Shown here piece after piece: positions 14,689 to 21,412 of a stretch of 21,412 nt of DNA. The notes beneath the pieces were generated by a model. The model was not told where the DNA came from and did no database searches. It saw nothing but the letters and a program-made list of their open reading frames with translations. The stretch's first letter is position 1, and the number at the start of each line of letters is the position of its first letter. Source of the DNA: Segatella salivae DSM 15606 (lineage in GTDB: Bacteria; Bacteroidota; Bacteroidia; Bacteroidales; Bacteroidaceae); assembly GCF_000185845.1 (NCBI RefSeq), contig NZ_GL629647.1, positions 208,900 to 230,311 on the forward strand, in the 5' to 3' direction. The translations under genes were made by a program, and so were the position numbers.

Positions 14689-15672
14689 ATGAAACTAATC
14701 AGTTGGGGTTTTATTGGTTGTGGAGAAGTGACGGAAAAGAAGTCTGGTCCAGCTTTCAATGAAGTCGAAGGCTCTCATGTTGAAGCCGTGATGAGTCGTA
14801 GTGAGACCAAAGCCCGTTCGTATGCAGAACGTCATCATATTCGTAAATGGTATACAGATGCACAGGAGTTGATAGATGATCCTGACGTTAATGCCATATA
14901 TATTGCGACACCTCCATCAAGCCATGCTACCTTCGCCATTATGGCAATGAAGGCAGGTAAGCCTGTTTATGTTGAGAAACCCTTAGCTGCAAGTTATGAA
15001 GATTGTGCTCGAATCAATCGCATTAGCGAACAAACAGGTGTGCCATGTTTTGTCGCTTACTATCGCAGATACTTGCCTTATTTTCAGGAAGTGCATAGAA
15101 TATTGAATCAAAATTTGATTGGCAATGTGACAAATGTTCAGATACGATTCTCTGTTCCTCCTCGCGATCTCGATTATAAAAGCACCGAAAACCTTCCTTG
15201 GCGTTTGCAACCGGATATTGCGGGCGGTGGATATTTCTACGATCTCGCTCCACATCAGTTGGATATTCTGCAAGAATTATTTGGGGTTATCATTCGGGCG
15301 CATGGCTATTGTGCTAATCGTGCACATCTGTATAAAGCTGAAGATACTATCAGTGCGTGTTTTCTTTTTGAGAATGGACTACCAGGCAGTGCTTCATGGT
15401 GCTTCGTTGGTCATCAAAGTGCAAAAGAAGATTGCATAGAAATCATTGGCGAAAAGGGTTCGCTTTCATTCTCAGTGTTCAATTATGACCCTATACGCCT
15501 TGTGACAAGTGAGGGAACTGAGAATATTGTTGTGCCTAATCCGCCCTATGTTCAGTTGCCAATTATAAAATCAGTGATAGAAGATTTACAGGGATTTGGA
15601 CTTTGTACATGTACGTCGGTCAGTGCAACTCCTGTGAATTGGGTTATGGATCGTATTTTGGGTAAATTCTGA
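14689..15672 (+). CDS. Gfo/Idh/MocA family NAD(P)-dependent oxidoreductase
   Basis: The 327-residue product starts with a Rossmann fold (WGFIGCGEVTEKKSGP, residues 6-21) and has the family motif EKPLA with the catalytic Lys97. ATPPSSHATFAIMAMKAGKPVY precedes it in the usual arrangement, split here across residues 73-94. The C-terminal substrate domain contains GGGYFYDLAPHQLDIL (about 208-223) with the conserved His/Asp pair. These enzymes act on sugars, inositols or biliverdin-like substrates in the cytoplasm; the substrate here cannot be told. It has its own promoter, divergent from engB, and is followed after 7 nt by a DUF4421 gene, suggesting co-transcription without an obvious functional link. 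Confidence 0.9.
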   Translation: MKLISWGFIGCGEVTEKKSGPAFNEVEGSHVEAVMSRSETKARSYAERHHIRKWYTDAQELIDDPDVNAIYIATPPSSHATFAIMAMKAGKPVYVEKPLAASYEDCARINRISEQTGVPCFVAYYRRYLPYFQEVHRILNQNLIGNVTNVQIRFSVPPRDLDYKSTENLPWRLQPDIAGGGYFYDLAPHQLDILQELFGVIIRAHGYCANRAHLYKAEDTISACFLFENGLPGSASWCFVGHQSAKEDCIEIIGEKGSLSFSVFNYDPIRLVTSEGTENIVVPNPPYVQLPIIKSVIEDLQGFGLCTCTSVSATPVNWVMDRILGKF

Positions 15673-15679
15673 TAATCTG

Positions 15680-16756
15680 ATGAGAAATAGGAGAATCTTT
15701 GGTATAGTCATCTTTGTCGGACTATCAATGCATGTTAACGCTGATGAACAACATCAGAAAAACTCTTTCTTCAATAAACTTTATAGTATAGTGAAAGAGT
15801 TTACTCGCGTTGACTCGAACTATATAGAAGCACAAAAATACAACTATGCGGCCATGCTTCAAAATACCAATACTTACGAGATGTATCGCATATCGAATAG
15901 CAAACATCAAACAGTAGACTTAGCTCCAGATCCCAGTTATAAGGTAGGACCATATTTCGGGTGGCGATGGATCTTTTTAGGTTATACCTTAGATGTTACG
16001 CACTTGTCAAGTAAAAACAAGCGAAAGGGTATTGATCTAAGCCTATATAGTAATCAGTTGGGTATTGATTTATTCTATCGCACAACAGGAACCGACTACC
16101 ATATTCGCAGGATAAATCTCAATGATAACCAGAAAATAGATGTCAGCCCATTGAAAGGAGTTAACTTTTCAGGTTTGCATGCAGAGATTCGTGGATTCAA
16201 TTTATATTATATTACGAATCATAAGAAGTTCTCATATCCGGCAGCTTTCAGTCAAAGTACATGTCAAATTAAGAGTGCAGGTTCACCGATTCTTGGTATA
16301 GGATATACACATCAGAAACTTTCTATGGATTGGAATGCATTCTGTGATGTTGTAACAGACCACATCGGACCAGTTGCAGGACTAAATAAAGCAGAACTTG
16401 ATAGCGCAGGCTTGTCCGTTAGCCGTGTTAAATATGACAACTATTCAGTTATGGGAGGCTATGGATATAATTGGGTTTTTGCTCGACATTGGTTGTTTGA
16501 TGCCTCTTTATCGGCTTCTTTGGCCTATTTACATACAATCAGTGAAGCTGAGAAACAGCAGAACTTCTTCCGTCTTAATAAGTTTACTATTGATGGAATT
16601 GTACGATTAGGAATAGTTTATAATAACTCAAAATGGTTTGCTGGAGCAAGCTCTATCTTCCATACGTACAACTATCATGAAAAAGAATTTTCGACGAATA
16701 GTGTCTTTGGGAGTGTAAATTTCTATGTAGGTTTCAATTTTGGAAAGAAGAAATAG
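15680..16756 (+). CDS. DUF4421 family outer-membrane-like protein
   Basis: The 358-residue product has a signal peptide (cleavage near VNA-D, residue 21-22) and matches the Bacteroidetes DUF4421 family. Features include VDSNYIEAQKYNYAAMLQN near the start, the hallmark KVGPYFGWRWIFLGYTLDV (about 92-110) and GIDLSLYSNQLGIDLFYR. The rest alternates hydrophobic and aromatic strands (MGGYGYNWVFARHWLFDAS, VNFYVGFNFG), which suggests a beta-barrel in the outer membrane. The family's function is unknown. It lies 7 nt after the oxidoreductase gene. Its end overlaps a long palindrome shared with the converging DUF1460 gene, which is why both proteins end in a short Lys-rich tail. Confidence 0.85.
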   Translation: MRNRRIFGIVIFVGLSMHVNADEQHQKNSFFNKLYSIVKEFTRVDSNYIEAQKYNYAAMLQNTNTYEMYRISNSKHQTVDLAPDPSYKVGPYFGWRWIFLGYTLDVTHLSSKNKRKGIDLSLYSNQLGIDLFYRTTGTDYHIRRINLNDNQKIDVSPLKGVNFSGLHAEIRGFNLYYITNHKKFSYPAAFSQSTCQIKSAGSPILGIGYTHQKLSMDWNAFCDVVTDHIGPVAGLNKAELDSAGLSVSRVKYDNYSVMGGYGYNWVFARHWLFDASLSASLAYLHTISEAEKQQNFFRLNKFTIDGIVRLGIVYNNSKWFAGASSIFHTYNYHEKEFSTNSVFGSVNFYVGFNFGKKK

Positions 16757-16774
16757 AAACTATTTCTCTTTTCC
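16742..16774. terminator. Palindrome spanning both convergent stop codons
   Basis: AGAAATAG-AAA-CTATTTCT (16749-16767) is a perfect 8-bp stem, extended by GGAAA (16742-16746) and TTTCC (16770-16774) after a one-mismatch, one-wobble step. The two genes end 3 bp apart inside it. It probably acts as a bidirectional end of transcription or an mRNA 3'-end stabiliser, although a classic T-run is lacking. Confidence 0.5.
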
Positions 16775-17614
16775 AACCCTGATGATTCGTATACCTGTCT
16801 GCATCGGATGCTTTGCCATGTAGGTGCGAAGTAACATCGGCTCTTCTACAACCTTATGTCTAACTTGGCTTGCATTGAGCATGTGTAACCCATCTTTATG
16901 CCATACTGCAATGCCTATATGACTTGTATCTAATCCTTTTTTCGAAGTAATAATGGCGATGATATCACCATCTTTGATTGTATTTCGGCATTGTATGGTA
17001 TTTGTAATCATATCCTTTGGAATGTAGTTGAACTGTTTGCCAGTCAAGCTTTGTTCCATTGTTCTAATCTCTTTAACCCATTCAGGGTGAGCCTTGAGCA
17101 TAGGATAGTTCTCAATATGGCTACTCATATAGTCTGTTTTTACAGTTTGTATCTTTGTAAAAGGCGGTTTCTTCGACTTAATTTCGTAAACAAACCCAAG
17201 TTTATTGTTGTTGCTAATCCAGTGCGTAAAGTAGTGCAATCTCGTGGGATAGCCTACTTTTCCATCTTCATACCTAAGCATTCGGAGGTAATAACAAAAG
17301 TCTAAGAAGGTGGGTTGCTTCTTGTTTTCTGTACATAGTGTTAATGCAAGCACATTTTCTACATAGGTTGTACAATCTAATTGATGCAGATTGACAATCA
17401 ATTGTTCTTCTTTATTGACTTCTAATGTTTGTGCTACATAAGGGATTCCTATTAGTTGGCGCGCATAAAAGAGGATAAGATTTTTGTCTTTTGCAAGTTT
17501 TTTCCCTTTGTTTAGTAGTTGCATTACTTTAATGCTGTCTGATTTTGTATAATTGATAGCAGCATACGATGGTATTGTGATGATAAAAAGTAATGCCAAT
17601 AAGATTTTCTTCAT
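16760..17614 (-). CDS. DUF1460 N-acetylmuramoyl-L-alanine amidase-like protein
   Basis: The 284-residue product has a signal peptide (MKKILLALLFIITIPSYA-A) and belongs to the DUF1460 family, whose members have an NlpC/P60-like cysteine peptidase fold and are thought to be N-acetylmuramoyl-L-alanine amidases or related peptidoglycan enzymes. The probable nucleophile is Cys81 in HQLDCTTYVENVLAL, and His232 in TSHIGIAV fits the second catalytic position; HMLNASQ follows. The N-terminal LLNKGKKLAKDKNLILFYARQ and GIPYVAQTLE are also typical. It should act in the periplasm, possibly in cell-wall recycling. It lies 15 nt after the relA stop, without a visible promoter, so it is likely the last gene of the DUF4301-relA operon. 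Confidence 0.85.
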   Translation of the reverse strand: MKKILLALLFIITIPSYAAINYTKSDSIKVMQLLNKGKKLAKDKNLILFYARQLIGIPYVAQTLEVNKEEQLIVNLHQLDCTTYVENVLALTLCTENKKQPTFLDFCYYLRMLRYEDGKVGYPTRLHYFTHWISNNNKLGFVYEIKSKKPPFTKIQTVKTDYMSSHIENYPMLKAHPEWVKEIRTMEQSLTGKQFNYIPKDMITNTIQCRNTIKDGDIIAIITSKKGLDTSHIGIAVWHKDGLHMLNASQVRHKVVEEPMLLRTYMAKHPMQTGIRIIRVGKEK

Positions 17615-17629
17615 TTTTATATTTTATGT

Positions 17630-19828
17630 CTAAATCCTTATAATTTGTTTTACCCCTTTTACCGTTTTCAGTTTCTTGATGAGTTGATTCAGTTTACTAT
17701 TGTCTTCAATCATCAACACTACATTACCACTAAAGAGTCCATCGTGCGAATCAATATTAATGGAACGCATCGTAAGCTTATCCTCTTTAGAGATAATATT
17801 CGTGATATTGCTTACAATTCCAATATCATCATTGCCAATGATTCGAAGTGTAATGGCATATTGGCTTGTTCCTTTTCCACTCCATTTCGCCTTAACTATG
17901 CGATAGCCAAAGCGTTTCCTGAGTTCTGGAGCATTAGGACAATTATTGCGATGGATAGTGATACCGCCATTAACCGTAACGAAACCGAAAACATCATCAC
18001 CATAAATTGGATGACAACATTGGGCTAATTTGTAATCAATTCCTTTCAGATTACGATCTATAACAAGTACATCATCATTCTTATATGCAAACTTTTCGTT
18101 GGGATTTTCATATTCAAAGTTCTTTGCACTCTCTGCTTGTTTTGTCCCATTATCATGGTCTCTAAGTTCCAAGTAGCGTTCAATGACAGTATTTGCATCA
18201 AGCTTTTCATCTGCAATATCTTTATAGAAGTCAGATGTTTCTTTATATCCCATCTTCTTTATGACATGGGACATCATACTTTCTTCTATTTCAATTTTTT
18301 TATTTTTGAATCGTCTTTCTAAGAGTTCTTTTGCATACAGTCCATCTTTGGCTTGCGTTTCTTTCAATGCAAGCCTTATCTTTGCTTTTGCTTTTGCACT
18401 TTTTACAATGTTAAGCCAATCTCTTTTAGGCTTTTGACTGCTTTGCGTTTGTATTTCAACTGTATCGCCTGAATGCAGCTTTTCTCTGAAACCGACAGCC
18501 TTTCCATTGATTCTTCCTCCTGTACAAGTGTTTCCTATGTTTGAATGTATATGGTAAGCAAAGTCCAAAATAGTAGCACCCTTCGGGAATTTCAGCAAGT
18601 CTCCCTTCGGTGTGAATACATAAACCTCATCTTCATAGAGATCCATTTTGAACTGATCCATAAGTTGGAGGTCATCATTATTCTCTAAAGCAGACCGTAT
18701 ATTGGCTAACCATTCATCTATTCCCCCTTCACTTTTGATCCCTTTATAACGCCAGTGAGCTGCTAAACCATGTTCGGCAATCTCGTCCATGCGTTCTGTT
18801 CTGATTTGCACTTCTACCCATTTGTTCTCTGGACCAAGTACTGTGATGTGTAAACTCTCATATCCATTGCTCTTAGGAACGCTCAACCAATCGCGCAATC
18901 GCTTGGGATTAGGTTGATACATATCTGTAATGATAGAGTAAGCTTGCCAACATTGCATCTTTTCTTTCTCCAAAGGAGCATCAATAATGATGCGAATGGC
19001 AAAGAGATCATATATTCCTTCGAACTTACATTTCTGTTTTTTCATCTTCTGCCAGATGGAATGTATGCTTTTCGTTCGGCCTTTCATGTGGAATTTTAGG
19101 CCAGCCGATGCAAGCTGCTTTTCAATTGGTTCAATGAAACGTTTAATGTAAGCATCGCGTGAAGACTTAGTAGCGTTTAGAGAATCCTTTATCATATAGT
19201 ATACATCATGCTCAAGATACTTTAAGCTAAGGTCCTCTAATTCACTCTTAAGTTTATACAAACCAAGTTTATGAGCGAGTGGGGCATAGAGATAGTTTGC
19301 CTCTTCACTCACTTCCTTTTGCGCGTCTTTTGCCTGCGTGTCGCGTATCTGACGCATGAGATTAACTCTGTCTGCTATCATGATAAGTATTACACGCATG
19401 TCTTCAGAGAATGAAATCAGTAGGTTTCTAAAGTTTTCACTCTCAATAACGGGATTCTTCTTGTATAGATTATGAATTTTAACTAAGCCATGAACGATTC
19501 GGGCAACTCCTTCACCAAACTTACTTTTGATGTTGTCTATGGTCAAATGACCATTTAAGATAAGTGGAAAAAGCATGGTGGCAAGTACACCTTCTCGTTT
19601 TAATCCAATCTCATCAACTGCAATTTGAGCCGTACGAAGTGCCTGCAATATTGGATTTAATCCGAAGATATCGCGTTGTACATGCCCCTCATCAATAGCT
19701 GTTATCAGCTGTTCTCGTAGTTGTTGTTCGTCATCTTCCTTTAAGGAGGTGCCTATAATTTGCCGAAGATGAAAGAGTATCTCCTTTGTTTCTTCAAGTT
19801 CCGGCTTAGTAAATTCAAATTTATCCAT
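17630..19828 (-). CDS. relA: RelA-type (p)ppGpp synthetase with inactive hydrolase domain
   Basis: The 732-residue product has the full long-RSH layout. In the N-terminal domain (about 50-160) the HD metal-binding motif is replaced by FP (F87-P88 in MLFPLILNG) and the usual first His is absent, as in E. coli RelA (LFPLADAN), so (p)ppGpp hydrolysis is not expected. The synthetase domain is intact: GRTKSIHSIWQKM (250-262), D274 in IYDLFAIRI, KSNGYESLH, and catalytic E339 in EVQIRTERM. TGS (about 400-461), the conserved-Cys region (C604-C605, H626, C630) and a C-terminal ACT domain (about 658-732) allow ribosome-coupled control. Residues 310-313 read RLRD, like the basic RXKD of bifunctional enzymes rather than the EXDD of classical RelA. 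It starts 2 nt after DUF4301. Confidence 0.9.
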   Translation of the reverse strand: MDKFEFTKPELEETKEILFHLRQIIGTSLKEDDEQQLREQLITAIDEGHVQRDIFGLNPILQALRTAQIAVDEIGLKREGVLATMLFPLILNGHLTIDNIKSKFGEGVARIVHGLVKIHNLYKKNPVIESENFRNLLISFSEDMRVILIMIADRVNLMRQIRDTQAKDAQKEVSEEANYLYAPLAHKLGLYKLKSELEDLSLKYLEHDVYYMIKDSLNATKSSRDAYIKRFIEPIEKQLASAGLKFHMKGRTKSIHSIWQKMKKQKCKFEGIYDLFAIRIIIDAPLEKEKMQCWQAYSIITDMYQPNPKRLRDWLSVPKSNGYESLHITVLGPENKWVEVQIRTERMDEIAEHGLAAHWRYKGIKSEGGIDEWLANIRSALENNDDLQLMDQFKMDLYEDEVYVFTPKGDLLKFPKGATILDFAYHIHSNIGNTCTGGRINGKAVGFREKLHSGDTVEIQTQSSQKPKRDWLNIVKSAKAKAKIRLALKETQAKDGLYAKELLERRFKNKKIEIEESMMSHVIKKMGYKETSDFYKDIADEKLDANTVIERYLELRDHDNGTKQAESAKNFEYENPNEKFAYKNDDVLVIDRNLKGIDYKLAQCCHPIYGDDVFGFVTVNGGITIHRNNCPNAPELRKRFGYRIVKAKWSGKGTSQYAITLRIIGNDDIGIVSNITNIISKEDKLTMRSINIDSHDGLFSGNVVLMIEDNSKLNQLIKKLKTVKGVKQIIRI

Positions 19829-19830
19829 AT

Positions 19831-21351
19831 TTATTGATGTTGTTGCCTCAAAAGATCATTCACCGTTTTTACGGGATTAAATGTTTCAAGAGGCACTTCT
19901 ACAAAAATTGTATTCCAATTACTCATCGCACCATTCCACAGACCTGGTAGCTCTTGTGCTTTTAGTTCGCGCCCGTCTTTACTTTTGTTTGTGATAAATC
20001 CTGTAGAATGATCGACGTAATTAGGTAGAGTAAAGGAATTACCTTGGTAGTCTTTAATCGCACAAACCAAATCAACGGGATTGAAATGTGTGCCATTTCT
20101 AAACATCTCTACATAGGCTTTGTTGCTCTTGTCTATCTGACTACTCTCCAAGATTTGTGGACTTATTGTTCCATCTTCATTGTATGTTAGGAACGGACCT
20201 CCTCCTGGTTCGCCTATATTCTTTACGACTCCACAAACTCGTATGGGACGATTTAGTTTTTCTTTAAGATATTCTTTTAAATCATTATCATTCAGTTTAT
20301 TGATATCTTTCTTGTTACAGCATAATACTGTTTGTACGAATTGCTTAATTTCTTCCAGCTTTTCGTGATTACAATCTTTGGTTTTTAATTGTTTAATATA
20401 ATCGAAAACCTTTTGTTGTGTATCAACTAATATTCCTGCAAGTAGCTGTTTATAGGTAACCGTTGAGGATTTAAGTCTGTCGGGAACAACGTTATCGATA
20501 TTTTTGATGAACACAATGTCGGCGTCAATTTCATTAAGATTCTCAATCAATGCACCATGGCCTGCAGGGCGGAATAGCAAACTTCCATCTGCATTTCGGA
20601 AAGGAGTATTATCTGGATTGACAGCAATTGTATCAGTACTTGGCTTTTGTTCTGAGAAATTAATATGATATGTCACACCAAATTGCTTGGCTAAATGGTC
20701 TGCTTTTTCTTTAACTTTAGTCTTGAATAATTCCAAATGGTCATGACTAACTGTGAAATGAATGTTTGCTTCACCATTACAATCAGCGTAAAGTGCAGCC
20801 TCTACCAAATGTTCTTCCATCGGTGTACGAGGGCCATCAGCATAGTTGTGAAATAAAAGTAAGCCTTTGGGCAGGTTACCATAGTTCAGTCCGTTGCTTT
20901 GTAATAACTGACTTACGATATCTTTATATCTATTTTCAGCAAGCAAAGTAGGGATATCTTTCTTTAGATGCTGTTGACAAGCTTCGTTTAGTGTGTCATA
21001 GAAGGCAAACTTCTTTAATCCTTCAAAGAATGTTTTCTCAAATTCTGTTGTTGGAACCTCATAAGAAGCCGAAAGAAATGCAAACAAATCTTTGAACATT
21101 CTGCTTGCCGCACCGCTTGCTGGGACAAATTTTACTATCTTATGGGATTGTTTTTTATATTCTTCCCAAAGCTTAATATAGTTGGCTTGCACTTCGTTTG
21201 GTGGTGCGATAATCCCATTTCCTACTGCTGCAGCAGCTTCAAGATGCAAAAAAGGGAAGCCCTTTGCAAAATGATTTAATTGTACTTCAATCTGTTGTTC
21301 ACTGATTCCGTGTGATGCTATTTGCTTGAAATCTTGCTCTGTTAGTGCCAT
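19831..21351 (-). CDS. DUF4301 family protein, possible nucleotidyltransferase-like fold
   Basis: The product (506 residues from the ATG at 21351) matches the Bacteroidetes DUF4301 family, of unknown function. The frame extends to a GTG at 21399, but the ATG, giving MALTEQDFKQIASHGISE, is the more likely start. No signal peptide is present, so it is cytoplasmic. Two stretches recall UDP-sugar pyrophosphorylases: FVPASGAASRMFKDL (about 75-89), like a nucleotide-binding glycine-rich loop with Arg, and FRPAGHGALIENL with VFIKNIDNVVPD (about 260-292), like the PPGHGD and NxDN motifs. This fold assignment is inference. It is the first gene of a tight operon with relA (2-nt gap) and DUF1460. Its promoter may lie at the window edge. 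Confidence 0.8.
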   Translation of the reverse strand: MALTEQDFKQIASHGISEQQIEVQLNHFAKGFPFLHLEAAAAVGNGIIAPPNEVQANYIKLWEEYKKQSHKIVKFVPASGAASRMFKDLFAFLSASYEVPTTEFEKTFFEGLKKFAFYDTLNEACQQHLKKDIPTLLAENRYKDIVSQLLQSNGLNYGNLPKGLLLFHNYADGPRTPMEEHLVEAALYADCNGEANIHFTVSHDHLELFKTKVKEKADHLAKQFGVTYHINFSEQKPSTDTIAVNPDNTPFRNADGSLLFRPAGHGALIENLNEIDADIVFIKNIDNVVPDRLKSSTVTYKQLLAGILVDTQQKVFDYIKQLKTKDCNHEKLEEIKQFVQTVLCCNKKDINKLNDNDLKEYLKEKLNRPIRVCGVVKNIGEPGGGPFLTYNEDGTISPQILESSQIDKSNKAYVEMFRNGTHFNPVDLVCAIKDYQGNSFTLPNYVDHSTGFITNKSKDGRELKAQELPGLWNGAMSNWNTIFVEVPLETFNPVKTVNDLLRQQHQ

Positions 21352-21412
21352 ATTTCTTTCGATTAGATTAAAATTTTCGTTATACAACGACAAATTCACA
21401 ATAATTTTCTGT

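Overview
The window looks like a chromosomal segment of a Bacteroidetes bacterium, most likely Prevotellaceae. The DNA is AT-rich. Several genes have the Bacteroidetes -7 promoter element TAnnTTTG just upstream (TATCTTTG at four places). Many products belong to families typical of this phylum: M64 peptidase, DUF4421, DUF4301, TIGR02757/DUF2400, DUF1460, and OprP-type porins ending in Phe. No rRNA, tRNA, CRISPR array or phage module was found.

Layout. Positions 1-1700 are accessory and decayed. They hold a broken IS5-family transposase (129-945), a small orphan lipoprotein gene (1077-1502), and a second fragment of an IS5-type transposase (1524-1697). Positions 1700-6640 are housekeeping: folK-like plus M64 peptidase (minus, 4-nt overlap), a divergent GH73/LysM hydrolase, and tagaturonate reductase (uxaB) followed by a TIGR02757 protein. 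A 552-bp intergenic region then separates uxaB from a plus-strand operon for organophosphate use: GlpT-like transporter, lipoprotein glycerophosphodiester phosphodiesterase and OprP-like porin. The operon appears to have a leader of about 270 nt rich in hairpins and ends at two successive terminators. Next comes a 41-bp tandem array of GC-rich hairpins (11912-12190), whose last unit is a terminator for the opposing engB-uup operon.

The remaining part holds engB and an ABC-F gene (minus), which share a palindromic divergent promoter with a Gfo/Idh/MocA oxidoreductase and a DUF4421 gene (plus). It ends with a compact minus-strand operon: DUF4301, a RelA-type (p)ppGpp synthetase with a degenerate hydrolase domain, and a DUF1460 amidase-like protein.

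How the genes could work together. The porin, surface or periplasmic phosphodiesterase and GlpT form a plausible import route: glycerophosphodiesters are cut to glycerol-3-phosphate, which is taken up. UxaB serves hexuronate (pectin) catabolism. GH73 and DUF1460 act on peptidoglycan. EngB supports ribosome assembly and Uup-like ABC-F acts at the ribosome, while RelA links amino-acid starvation to (p)ppGpp.

The least explained items are the 41-bp hairpin array, the structured glpT leader, the pseudo-HD RelA carrying an RLRD motif, and the DUF4301 protein with pyrophosphorylase-like motifs. No complete new defence or mobile system was seen.
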